From: an uncultured Phaeodactylibacter sp.
GTDB lineage: Bacteria; Bacteroidota; Bacteroidia; Chitinophagales; Saprospiraceae
NCBI GenBank assembly: GCA_913062745.1
Contig: CAJXXJ010000154.1
Location: forward strand, 1 to 7,878
Length of the DNA stretch: 7,878 nucleotides
Reading direction: 5' to 3'
This document shows, piece by piece, positions 1-6,458 of this stretch. The first letter of the stretch is position 1; each line of letters starts with the position of its first letter. The position numbers were made by a program, and so were the translations under genes. Below the pieces are notes generated by a model. It saw only the letters and a program-made list of their open reading frames with translations. It was not told the origin of the DNA and did no database searches.

Positions 1-664
1 GAAAACTGCCCGGCAGGGCTTGCTGCAGTGGTGCCAGCTCCTTTTCACGCCCGTAGCAGCTGTCAGCCGCCTCAGGCTTAAGCAGCCGGGCTGCTTTGGG
101 CAATAGCTTGTCCTTGTTGTTGGTGCCGGCTTCTTCCAGTTCCCGCGGAGTAGGGATTCGTAATCCGATCGGGTGGTGCAGCAGTTCCACACCGCTGTAC
201 CATATGGTGCTGATGATTTCCTGGACGGCCTGCAGGCGCCGCTTGCTGGTGAACTCCATACGGACGGCCTGCTCCAGGCGCTCGGGCAGCGCTTCCGGTT
301 CTTCGGCGAAAGCCTCCAGCCCCAGGGCGGGCAGTACGCCCAACCGGCCATTGGGAGTATTGTTGAAGAAGTAGTCGAATTGCAGGCTGAAAGCCGGAAA
401 GCTGAAGCCGTCCTCTGCCGCCGGGAAGCTTACTTCAAGCGATGCTCTGTAAAAATCGCCCTGATAGTACTCATTGAGCAATTCGCTGATCTGCCCGTTA
501 TTGAGCACTTTCTCCTGAAAGGTTTCGGCGTAGCGCTGAGCAACAGCAGACAGAGGCTGCTCCACGCGCAGCACATCCGCATCCGTCAATGGTGCCAGCA
601 GGCTGCCTCCGGCATGCAGGCGGAGGCGGAAAGCATAGAATGGAATGGTGATATCAAATGCCAT
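1..664 (-). CDS. Partial AAA+ ATPase, probably Clp/Hsp100-like, with an unrecognised N-terminal domain (3' end outside window)
   Basis: An open frame of 221 codons runs leftward from an ATG at 662-664 off the window edge with no stop. The protein begins MAFDITIPFYAFRLRLHAGG. Its first ~200 residues match no domain I recognise: they look like a soluble alpha/beta region with many aromatics (for example EYYQGDFYRASLEVSFP) and have no signal peptide or membrane segment. Residues 203-217, CYGREKELAPLQQAL, resemble the GRExEL segment that precedes the Walker A loop by about 30 residues in the first ATPase domain of ClpA/ClpB/ClpC proteins. I therefore infer a Clp-like unfoldase or another AAA+ protein whose ATPase core lies outside the window. 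It starts 37 bp after the stop of the DUF429 gene on the same strand, so the two are probably co-transcribed. The reading frame is well supported. The Clp assignment rests on a short motif and could instead be another AAA+ or STAND ATPase. Confidence 0.6.
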   Translation of the reverse strand, partial: MAFDITIPFYAFRLRLHAGGSLLAPLTDADVLRVEQPLSAVAQRYAETFQEKVLNNGQISELLNEYYQGDFYRASLEVSFPAAEDGFSFPAFSLQFDYFFNNTPNGRLGVLPALGLEAFAEEPEALPERLEQAVRMEFTSKRRLQAVQEIISTIWYSGVELLHHPIGLRIPTPRELEEAGTNNKDKLLPKAARLLKPEAADSCYGREKELAPLQQALPGSF

Positions 665-701
665 AGTAACAGCACCAAAGCTAAGCTTTTTTGCGCAATG
701 C

Positions 702-1277
702 CTATACGATGATCTGCCCTTCCTGCGGGCTGCCGAAGCTTAGGTGCTCTCCATTGCTGTACCGTAGCCCCGTGCAGTACGCCAGCAGGGCGTCAAACTG
801 ATGCCAGTTGGCAGGCAGGGCTGCCAGAGGCAGGCCGAGCGGCAGGAGGGAGGCAGCCGGCCCCATATAGGCCTTATCTTTCTTGTAGCGGCTGCGGTCC
901 AGCTCGAGCTCGCGCGCCAAACGGCCCGGGTAGGCTTCGTAAATCTGGCAGCCCTGATCGCGAAGTTGAGCCGCCAGCTTCATGGCACGGGCGGTGAGCC
1001 CACCGAGAAACATGGGCGACATAGCGCTGACGGCTTTGTCGCCTTCCCGGTAAAAGTAATCGGTGTACTGCTCCGGCTGCGTATATACTCCCGGCAGGCT
1101 GAGCGGAGCATCCAGAAAAACGGCGGCGGGCCGATGAGCCCATACCCATTGCAGCAGAAACCGGTCAGCATCTTTTTTCTTTTCGCTTTGCGTAAGCCGG
1201 ACCTTTCCGCTCTCCGGATAGGCAATAACGGTGGTGCCTGCCATTTTGCTTCCGTAATCTATGCCGATCCATTCCAT
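702..1277 (-). CDS. DUF429-type predicted RNase H-fold nuclease
   Basis: This 191-residue protein has the hallmarks of the DUF429/predicted RNase H-like nuclease family. The N-terminal strand motif GIDYGSK carries D7. A second strand ends in VFLDAPLSLPG with D56. The segment YEAYPGRL supplies E114, and a C-terminal helix HQFDALLAY supplies D162. These four acidic residues sit where an RNase H fold would bind two metal ions, so the protein is probably catalytically intact. The substrate of the family is not firmly known, and nuclease activity here is inferred from the fold. There is no signal peptide, so it should be cytoplasmic. It lies 41 bp downstream of aroK and 37 bp upstream of the putative Clp-like ATPase, all on the same strand, which suggests one transcription unit. 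ATG at 1275-1277 gives a start flush with the first beta strand. Confidence 0.8.
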   Translation of the reverse strand: MEWIGIDYGSKMAGTTVIAYPESGKVRLTQSEKKKDADRFLLQWVWAHRPAAVFLDAPLSLPGVYTQPEQYTDYFYREGDKAVSAMSPMFLGGLTARAMKLAAQLRDQGCQIYEAYPGRLARELELDRSRYKKDKAYMGPAASLLPLGLPLAALPANWHQFDALLAYCTGLRYSNGEHLSFGSPQEGQIIV

Positions 1278-1318
1278 GGGTAAGTCGATTAATGCCTGAT
1301 ATAAAAAAACTGCTACGC

Positions 1319-1840
1319 TCAGTGCCCGATGATGTTGCTAAACTGCCGGTACAGCGCCCGGGCTACGTCTTCCTCCACAGCTGACTGGTCGTAAACCACA
1401 GTAGCTTTAAGATAAAAGGGCTCGCGCTCGGCCAGTTTGCCGGTGATAAACTGCTGCAACTGCTCATCATCCAGGCCCTGCAGTAAGGGCCGGTGCGCCA
1501 TTTCGGGCTTGAGCCGCTGTAGTAAGACGTTAGCCGGGGTGCGCAGGTAGACAGTAAGCCCGTGGCTGTTCATCCAGTCGGCATTGTCAAAAAAACAAGG
1601 TGTGCCGCCCCCCGTAGCGATAACAGAGCGCTCGCCGGCTGTGGCCTGCTGCAGGGCGCGCTGCTCAAGCTGCCGGAAAAAGGCTTCTCCATCTTGTGCA
1701 AATATTTCAGCAATACGCCGCCCGTCGAGCCGCTCAATGCAGTGGTCAAGGTCGTGAAAAGGGCGACCCAGCAAGTCTGCCAGCCGACGGCCGGTATGAG
1801 ATTTGCCGCTGCCCATGAATCCGGTCAGAAATACATGCAT
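1319..1840 (-). CDS. aroK: Shikimate kinase
   Basis: The 173-residue product matches the usual length of shikimate kinase, the cytoplasmic enzyme that phosphorylates shikimate at the 3-hydroxyl with ATP, the fifth step of the chorismate pathway. The Walker A loop GFMGSGKS is at residues 7-14. The shikimate-binding acidic motif DLDHCIE holds D30 and D32, R56 lies in EAFFRQLE, and the glycine triplet is ATGGG at 75-79. The lid arginine is R117 in AHRPLL, and a further shikimate-contacting arginine is probably R139 in LAEREPFY. All key residues are present, so the enzyme should be active. The start ATG at 1838-1840 leaves the normal short lead before the P-loop. It is the first gene of a leftward cluster with the DUF429 protein and the ATPase. 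The gene name aroK rather than aroL is by convention. Confidence 0.95.
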   Translation of the reverse strand: MHVFLTGFMGSGKSHTGRRLADLLGRPFHDLDHCIERLDGRRIAEIFAQDGEAFFRQLEQRALQQATAGERSVIATGGGTPCFFDNADWMNSHGLTVYLRTPANVLLQRLKPEMAHRPLLQGLDDEQLQQFITGKLAEREPFYLKATVVYDQSAVEEDVARALYRQFSNIIGH

Positions 1841-2023
1841 AAGGTGTGCTTAAAAAACAGCAGGGAAACAAATCCGCTGCTTAAGAAGTTTGGATTATCG
1901 GATTGATTTGCGGAGCAACCGCCGCCGGGAAACCTGCTCCTGTTTGGCTCAAATAGAGCAACCCGGCAGAACACCAGCCCGCATAAGTTAAAGCAAAAAG
2001 TTCATTTTTAAACACTGGCAGGC

Positions 2024-2031
2024 TACTTTTG
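2024..2031 (+). promoter_or_regulatory. Probable Bacteroidota-type promoter (-7 element) for the DUF1573-yajC-YbbR operon
   Basis: TACTTTTG matches the Bacteroidota -7 consensus TAnnTTTG exactly. Transcription would start near 2038, giving a leader of about 19 nt before the ATG at 2057. The expected upstream TTTG element at -33 is weak: only TTC/TTTTT-rich sequence is present near 2001-2010. No Shine-Dalgarno sequence is visible before the ATG, which is normal in this phylum. Confidence 0.5.
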
Positions 2032-2056
2032 CAGCACGCACAGACCACAAGCAATT

Positions 2057-2569
2057 ATGAAGCACGTAGTATTTCTTTTTTCGATCCTGCTCACCGCACT
2101 GTTGTATTCCTGCGGGGGCAGCACTGAAGGCGGGGATTCTGAAAAGTCCCTGGAAGAAATCAAGCAGGAAGGGCCCATCAGCAATGCTGACATTATCCGC
2201 AACCCGGTATCCGCCGATAGCGAGCTGGATACGGTAAATGTCGCAAAGATGGAGTTTGAGTATACCGAGTTCGATTTTGATACGGTAGGGCAGGGGGCCG
2301 TGGTGGAGCATACCTTCACTTTTAAGAACACCGGTAAGGAGCCATTGCTTATCAGCAGTGCACGCTCTACCTGCGGCTGTACCGTTCCGGAATGGCCAAA
2401 AGCGCCGGTAGAACCGGGCGAAACGGGTGAAATCAACGTGCGGTTTGACACAAAAAACAAGCGCAACCGGCAGATTAAGCCGGTGACGATCACAGCAAAT
2501 ACTTATCCGAACACCACCCGCGTATACTTGCGCGGGCACGTGATGGTGCCGGAAGAAAACCAACAATAA
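2057..2569 (+). CDS. DUF1573 family lipoprotein
   Basis: The 170-residue protein starts with a lipoprotein signal: a short hydrophobic stretch (residues 4-17) ends in the lipobox LLYSC, with Cys19 as the predicted lipidated residue. A polar Ser/Gly/Glu-rich linker follows. A single DUF1573 domain occupies roughly residues 66-163, with the typical segments HTFTFKNTGKEPLLI, STCGCTVPEWPKAPVEPGE and INVRFDTKNKRN. DUF1573 domains adopt an immunoglobulin-like (ASH/MSP-related) beta fold. Many Bacteroidota secrete or lipidate such proteins, but their molecular role is not established. It is the first gene of an operon with yajC 18 bp downstream, so a role at the envelope is plausible but inferred. 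The start ATG is the only one that keeps the signal peptide intact. Confidence 0.88.
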   Translation: MKHVVFLFSILLTALLYSCGGSTEGGDSEKSLEEIKQEGPISNADIIRNPVSADSELDTVNVAKMEFEYTEFDFDTVGQGAVVEHTFTFKNTGKEPLLISSARSTCGCTVPEWPKAPVEPGETGEINVRFDTKNKRNRQIKPVTITANTYPNTTRVYLRGHVMVPEENQQ

Positions 2570-2587
2570 CAAAAATCACTTTAAGCA

Positions 2588-2917
2588 ATGTTTACAACAT
2601 CAACCCTGCTGCTGCAGGCTGGAGATTCGGGCCTTTACAATTTGATTTTCATCGGCGCGATGATCGTCATCTTCTGGTTGTTCCTCATCCGCCCGCAGCA
2701 AAAGCGGCAAAAGGAACAAAAAAGCTTTAGCGAAAGCTTACAGAAGGGCGACGAAGTCGTTACCGCCAGTGGAATAATTGGCCGCATCAATAAATTGGAA
2801 GATCAGGTCATTACACTCGAGGTATCCAACAAAACTTATATCCGGGTTGTCCGTAATGCGATCTCCAGAGAGATGACGGAGTCACTGACATCCGGAGAAG
2901 ATGATAAGGATAAATAA
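2588..2917 (+). CDS. yajC: YajC, accessory subunit of the Sec preprotein translocase
   Basis: The 109-residue product is a typical YajC: a short N-terminal segment outside the membrane, one transmembrane helix at about residues 17-35 (YNLIFIGAMIVIFWLFLI), then the signature RPQQKRQKE. The conserved cytoplasmic domain follows with KGDEVVTASGIIGRI and a strand-rich end, and the tail is acidic. YajC associates with SecDF in the inner membrane and assists SecYEG-dependent export, although it is non-essential in studied bacteria. It sits between the DUF1573 lipoprotein gene and the YbbR-like gene, whose ATG overlaps its last 17 nt. The arrangement implies translational coupling. Confidence 0.95.
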   Translation: MFTTSTLLLQAGDSGLYNLIFIGAMIVIFWLFLIRPQQKRQKEQKSFSESLQKGDEVVTASGIIGRINKLEDQVITLEVSNKTYIRVVRNAISREMTESLTSGEDDKDK

Positions 2918-3881
2918 AAAGATATTTCGTCTTTCCTCTCCTAAGGAAGACCGGGCTATCCTGCTGGCTTGCATCGGGATAGCCTTTGTCTTCTGGCTGC
3001 TGATCAAGCTTTCTCAAACTTATCAGGCCGAGAAGGAAATAGAATTTGAAGTCTCCACTCCACCAGACAAAGTGCTTTCGCAAAAGCCTCCCGCTAACCT
3101 CACAGCAGAACTGGAGGGCACCGGCTGGGACTTGATGATCGACTACTTCTCTTCCCGGACGCTTACCCTTTTTTACGACATGCAGGGGCTTAACCGCCTC
3201 AACCTGAGCCGCAGTCAGCTGCGCAGCGATATCAAGCAGGGCTTATACTCCGATGATATATCCATACTGGATCTCAATTATGACAATCTGGACCTTAAAC
3301 TCGAAGAGCAGGAGCAAAAAAAGGTCCCCGTGCAGGTACGCTACAGTATCGATGTAGCGGCAGGTTTTCAGTTGAAGGACTCGCTTGCGGTAAGCCCGGA
3401 CAGCGTCATTATCACCGGGCCTAAATCCGTCGTGGATACGCATACCTACTGGATAACCGACTCCCTGCGCCTGCGCAATCTCACCAACACACAGTCCCGC
3501 ACCCTGGCCCTGATGCCGCCGCCGCCGGAAATCGCGTTAAGCCATGCACTGGCGGATATTCAAATCGGCATTGAGCCCCTTACGGAAAAGTCCATGTACG
3601 TGCCGCTCGTAGTCAGAAATGCACCCGACAGCCTGCGGATTTTCCCGCGCCGGGTCAATGTGACGGCCAAAGTAGGCCTCAGCAAATACGACCAAATCAG
3701 CTACCGCGACTTTACTGCTGAAGTCGACCTGGGCGAGGCTGCGATCAACACTTCCAGCAATACAGTCCCTATACAGATTATACAGAAACCTGCCTACGTA
3801 AAGTCGCTGTACTTCACGCCAAAGTCTGCCAAATTTTTTATCATCGAATCTAAGGAAGAAGAGAAGGAGAACCCTGAGTAG
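2901..3881 (+). CDS. YbbR-domain (CdaR-like) membrane-anchored protein
   Basis: The 326-residue protein has a basic N-terminus (MIRINKKIFR), one hydrophobic helix at about residues 19-35, and then a long extracytoplasmic beta-rich part. The pattern of repeated segments of about 90 residues (for example VPVQVRYSIDVAAGFQLKDS followed by PDSVIITGPKSVVD, and later VPLVVRNAPDSLRIFPRRVNVTAKV) is that of YbbR repeats. In Firmicutes the YbbR protein CdaR regulates the c-di-AMP cyclase CdaA. The Bacteroidota relatives usually lie next to yajC instead, as here, and their partner is not visible in this window. The start overlaps yajC by 17 nt. In many Bacteroidota coaE follows this gene, but here it does not. 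The C-terminus ends in a Glu/Lys-rich tail. The family call is firm; a c-di-AMP role is inference only. Confidence 0.82.
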   Translation: MIRINKKIFRLSSPKEDRAILLACIGIAFVFWLLIKLSQTYQAEKEIEFEVSTPPDKVLSQKPPANLTAELEGTGWDLMIDYFSSRTLTLFYDMQGLNRLNLSRSQLRSDIKQGLYSDDISILDLNYDNLDLKLEEQEQKKVPVQVRYSIDVAAGFQLKDSLAVSPDSVIITGPKSVVDTHTYWITDSLRLRNLTNTQSRTLALMPPPPEIALSHALADIQIGIEPLTEKSMYVPLVVRNAPDSLRIFPRRVNVTAKVGLSKYDQISYRDFTAEVDLGEAAINTSSNTVPIQIIQKPAYVKSLYFTPKSAKFFIIESKEEEKENPE

Positions 3882-3888
3882 AGGGCAT

Positions 3889-3926
3889 AAAAAAACCCGC
3901 TGCTATAGAAAGGAAGGTGCAGCGGG
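3889..3926 (-). terminator. Poly-A plus GC hairpin (element A): intrinsic-terminator layout on the minus strand
   Basis: Seven A residues (3889-3895) precede a perfect 8-bp stem, CCCGCTGC (3896-3903) with GCAGCGGG (3919-3926), and a 15-nt purine-rich loop. Read on the minus strand this is a strong hairpin followed by seven T residues, which is the layout of a rho-independent terminator. On the plus strand no T-run follows the stem, so it is not a canonical terminator for the YbbR-like gene that ends 7 bp before the A-run. No minus-strand gene lies upstream within the gap. The orientation is therefore puzzling; the hairpin may still help to end or protect the plus-strand mRNA. Confidence 0.6.
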
Positions 3927-4082
3927 CTCACTAACGCGCTCTCTCTGTATACTCTAAGATACAATCTTTCCGGCACTTTGTTTGACAGAAGGCAAAAAAA
4001 ATTAGAAAAATAGGAACACCCTTGCACCTAAGCATGCCTCAAGCTACTGAAAAACAAAGCCTTGCAGGGATACCAAAATATT

Positions 4083-4122
4083 AAAAAAAAACTACCCCAC
4101 ACATCCTTTCGGAGGCGGGGTA
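4083..4122 (-). terminator. Poly-A plus hairpin (element B): intrinsic-terminator layout on the minus strand
   Basis: Nine A residues (4083-4091) precede the outer stem TACCCC (4093-4098) paired with GGGGTA (4117-4122). Inside is a possible second small stem, TCC with GGA, closing a TTTC loop. On the minus strand the inner loop is GAAA, and the outer stem is followed by G and nine T residues, the layout of an intrinsic terminator. As with element A, no leftward gene is upstream to need one. The plus strand lacks a T-run after the hairpin. It repeats the layout and orientation of element A 194 bp away. Confidence 0.55.
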
Positions 4123-4146
4123 ACCCACACACTATGAGAACACCCA

Positions 4147-4177
4147 TTTGTTCTTGTAAGTCTATTGTTAGTTTTTG
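4147..4177 (+). promoter_or_regulatory. Candidate promoter for dnaG
   Basis: TTTG at 4147-4150 is followed after 18 nt by TAGTTTTTG at 4169-4177. This resembles the Bacteroidota pair of a -33 TTTG and a -7 TAnnTTTG, with one extra base inside the -7 element. Transcription would begin near 4184 and give dnaG a leader of about 170 nt containing the palindromic cluster at 4296-4325. The match is imperfect in an AT-rich region where chance hits are likely. Confidence 0.3.
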
Positions 4178-4295
4178 TTTTCATTATATAGACGCTTCAA
4201 CAGGGCGTTTTGGTCTGTTCTGCTAAACGGCACAGATGCCCGGCTATTTAATTAATTTGCACAACCTTTTGTTAATCAGTCAATTAGGTGTGGTG

Positions 4296-4325
4296 GTTAA
4301 AGTCTTTAACGAGCCGTTAAACTTT
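4296..4325. repeat. Small inverted repeat plus third half-site upstream of dnaG, possible operator
   Basis: GTTAAAG (4296-4302) and CTTTAAC (4304-4310) form a perfect inverted repeat around one central T. A third copy of the half-site, GTTAAA, begins at 4316, exactly 20 bp (about two helical turns) after the first and 33 bp upstream of the end of the leader. Such spacing would fit a DNA-binding dimer, but the half-site is short and AT-rich, and no regulator is known from the sequence. Confidence 0.3.
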
Positions 4326-4357
4326 CTTAGCAAGCCGGAAAAGCGTAATTTAGGCCT

Positions 4358-6388
4358 ATGATTAAGCCGAAAAGTGTAGAAGAAGTACTGGATATCGCCC
4401 GCATCGAGGATGTGGTAGAGGATTTCGTTTCCCTGAAGCGGCGCGGCGTAAACATGATTGGCCTGTGCCCGTTCCACAACGAGAAGACGCCCTCGTTCAC
4501 GGTGTCGCCGTCCAAAGGGATTTTCAAATGTTTCGGGTGCGGCAAAGGAGGAAATTCCGTGCAGTTTGTCATGGAGCACGAAACAATGAGCTTCCCGGAA
4601 GCGATCAAATACCTGGCCAAAAAGTACGGCATAGAGCTGGAAGAGGAAGAAATCTCGCAGGAAGCCCGGCAGGAAAGGCAGTACGAGGAAAGCCTCTATC
4701 TGGTCAATCAGTTTGCCCGCGACTTTTACCAAAAACAGCTCTTTGAGACCGACCGCGGCAAGAGCGTAGGGCTGAGCTACTTTAAACGCCGGGGGTTCCG
4801 CGAAGAGATTATCCGGAAGTTTGGCCTGGGGTATGCACCAGCGGGTAAAGACACTTTTACGCTTACAGCGGTGCAACAGGGCTACGATGCGGAGCTGCTG
4901 AAAAAACTGGGCCTGACCTCGCAGTACGGCCGGGATTTTTTCCGGGACCGCGTGATGTTTGCCATCCACAATCTTTCCGGCAAGGTGATTGGCTTCGGCG
5001 GGCGTATCCTGGTCAAGGATGTCAAAGCGCCTAAGTATATCAATACGCCGGAGACGGATGTCTACAACAAGCGCAAAGTCCTGTACGGTGCCTATTTTGC
5101 CAAGCGGGCTATCCGTAAGGAGGATGAATGCATACTGGTGGAGGGTTATACCGATGTGCTTTCCCTGCATCAGGCAGGCATTGAGAACGTGGTCGCTTCC
5201 TCGGGCACTTCTCTGACAGTAGAGCAAATTCAGCTGATCAAGCGCAACACGGAGAACATCAAAATTCTGTACGATGGCGATGTGGCAGGCATTAAAGCTG
5301 CCCTGCGGGGTATGGGGCTGGTGTTGGAGCAGGGGCTGAATGTAAAGATCGTGCTGCTGCCGGAAGGGGAGGACCCGGACTCCTACCTGCAGCGTGTGGG
5401 CACAGATGCTTTCCGGACTTATATCGATCAGCAGGCGCAGGATTTTATTATGTTTCAGGCTAACCTGCTAAAAGAGGAAGCCGCAGGCGACCCCATCAAG
5501 CAGGCTGGCCTGATCAAAGAGATCGTAAGCAGCATCGCCCGAATTCCGGACCCCATCAAGCGCTCGCTGTACGTGCGGGAATGCGCAAAGATTATGCAGG
5601 TGGAAGAGCAGCTGCTTGTCAACGAGGCGAACAAGGCAGTGAACCTGCAAATTAAGCAAAAGGCTAAGGAGCGCGAGCGGGAGGAGCGCCGCCGGGAAAG
5701 GGAGCAGCAAGCACCGCCTCCTTCCGCACCACCGCCGTCGGATAGTTCTTTCCCTACAGAGGAGCCACCGGCCTGGCTGCCGCCTATGGATGCGCATCCC
5801 GAAGAACCGCCACCCCTGATGCCAAAGGAAGAAAAAGCAGCAGGCGATGCTTTTCAGGAGCGGGATATTGTGCGGATTCTGGTCAACGGCGGCGCCACCC
5901 TGTTCGACGAGGATGAAGGGCTTACCGTAGCTGCCTTCCTGGTGGAAAATGTGGAGGACGTCCTGGACGATTTTGACAATCCGCTCTATCAGCGGGTGAT
6001 ACAGCTTGCTGCCGACCGGCTTGCTGCCGGAGAGGAAGTAAGCAATGCGTATTTTTTGCACCACGAGGACCCGGAGGTGCAGCAGCTGGCTATTGACCTC
6101 TCCAGTACACCATATACGTATAGTGAAAACTGGGCGAACCGCTGGGACATTTTCCTGACGACGCAAAAAATGCCGGACGAGAATTTTGAGAAGGACAGCG
6201 CATCCGCGCTCAAACACTTCCGTATCCGCAAGCTGCGGCGCATGATTGTCAAAAATCAGGAAAAGATCAAAGCAATCAGCGAAGGGGAAGGAGACCCCAA
6301 AGAGCTTATGCTGCACCTCAAGCTGGATCAGCGGCTGAAAGCAATGCGCAATGAGCTGGCGAGCGACTTAGGTATCGTCGTGTTGTAA
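4358..6388 (+). CDS. dnaG: DNA primase
   Basis: The 676-residue protein is a complete bacterial primase, which lays down RNA primers for Okazaki fragments at the replication fork. The N-terminal zinc-binding domain has the CHC2 ligands C37, H40, C58 and C61. It is followed by the catalytic core and a Toprim domain with E262 in VEGYTDVL and D306/D308 in LYDGDVAG; all sit three residues before their E. coli counterparts. A basic, Arg/Glu-rich helix (about 437-451) leads into a proline-rich linker (about 452-489). The C-terminal region (about 500-676) should be the helicase (DnaB) binding part and is typically divergent. The start ATG at 4358 gives the standard opening of SVEEVLDIARIEDVVEDFV. 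The gene stands alone, with a long upstream gap and a strong terminator 8 bp after the stop. Confidence 0.97.
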   Translation: MIKPKSVEEVLDIARIEDVVEDFVSLKRRGVNMIGLCPFHNEKTPSFTVSPSKGIFKCFGCGKGGNSVQFVMEHETMSFPEAIKYLAKKYGIELEEEEISQEARQERQYEESLYLVNQFARDFYQKQLFETDRGKSVGLSYFKRRGFREEIIRKFGLGYAPAGKDTFTLTAVQQGYDAELLKKLGLTSQYGRDFFRDRVMFAIHNLSGKVIGFGGRILVKDVKAPKYINTPETDVYNKRKVLYGAYFAKRAIRKEDECILVEGYTDVLSLHQAGIENVVASSGTSLTVEQIQLIKRNTENIKILYDGDVAGIKAALRGMGLVLEQGLNVKIVLLPEGEDPDSYLQRVGTDAFRTYIDQQAQDFIMFQANLLKEEAAGDPIKQAGLIKEIVSSIARIPDPIKRSLYVRECAKIMQVEEQLLVNEANKAVNLQIKQKAKEREREERRREREQQAPPPSAPPPSDSSFPTEEPPAWLPPMDAHPEEPPPLMPKEEKAAGDAFQERDIVRILVNGGATLFDEDEGLTVAAFLVENVEDVLDDFDNPLYQRVIQLAADRLAAGEEVSNAYFLHHEDPEVQQLAIDLSSTPYTYSENWANRWDIFLTTQKMPDENFEKDSASALKHFRIRKLRRMIVKNQEKIKAISEGEGDPKELMLHLKLDQRLKAMRNELASDLGIVVL

Positions 6389-6396
6389 AAGAGAAA

Positions 6397-6425
6397 GGGG
6401 GGAAAGCTGCAGCAGCTTTCCCCCC
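6397..6425. terminator. Bidirectional intrinsic terminator between dnaG and fba
   Basis: A nearly perfect palindrome, GGGGGGAAAGCTGC (6397-6410) with GCAGCTTTCCCCCC (6412-6425), forms a very stable hairpin. On the plus strand it is followed by TGTATATTTT, and on the minus strand by TTTCTCTTTT. It lies in the 70-bp gap between two converging genes, so it should end both transcripts. Confidence 0.88.
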
Positions 6426-6458
6426 TGTATATTTTCAATGCTGGTGTAGCATCATTGC

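Larger units (their letters stand above)
3882..4357. other. 476-bp gene-free region between the YbbR-like gene and dnaG
   Basis: No convincing protein gene lies here. The stretch is more AT-rich than its flanks. In order it holds hairpin element A (3889-3926), an A-rich stretch around 3993-4011, hairpin element B (4083-4122), a candidate promoter (4147-4177), an AT-rich run near 4246-4259 and a palindromic repeat cluster (4296-4325) just before dnaG. Only very short open frames occur: 16 codons from ATG 4034 and 30 codons from ATG 4134. Neither has visible coding support. Confidence 0.7.

Noticed and set aside
1303..1323. ACTG/CAGT stem followed by seven T residues on the minus strand at the aroK stop codon, resembling a terminator
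   Set aside because: The stem has only four to five pairs and overlaps the stop codon, so it is too weak to support; partial attenuation between aroK and the DUF429 gene cannot be excluded.
1912..1977. Repeated GAGCAACC and GCCGGG/CCCGGC segments in the aroK-DUF1573 divergent region
   Set aside because: Short, imperfect and widely spaced; no consistent stem or operator layout emerges.
3982..3987. TTGACA, a perfect E. coli-type -35 box
   Set aside because: No matching -10 element at 16-18 bp, and Bacteroidota primary sigma factors use a different consensus.
4134..4226. A 30-codon frame (Cys-rich, MRTPICSCKS...) starting just after hairpin element B, and a 16-codon frame at 4034-4084 ending at its A-run
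   Set aside because: There is no ribosome-binding signal, no regulatory codon run typical of leader peptides and no T-run after the hairpin. The candidate dnaG promoter also lies inside the first frame.
4280..5227. A 315-codon open frame on the minus strand opposite dnaG
   Set aside because: It lies wholly or largely antisense to a clearly recognised primase, its translation matches no family, and such frames arise from the codon bias of GC-rich genes.
5468..6316. A 282-codon open frame on the minus strand opposite the 3' part of dnaG
   Set aside because: It is antisense to the primase linker and C-terminal domain and has no family resemblance.
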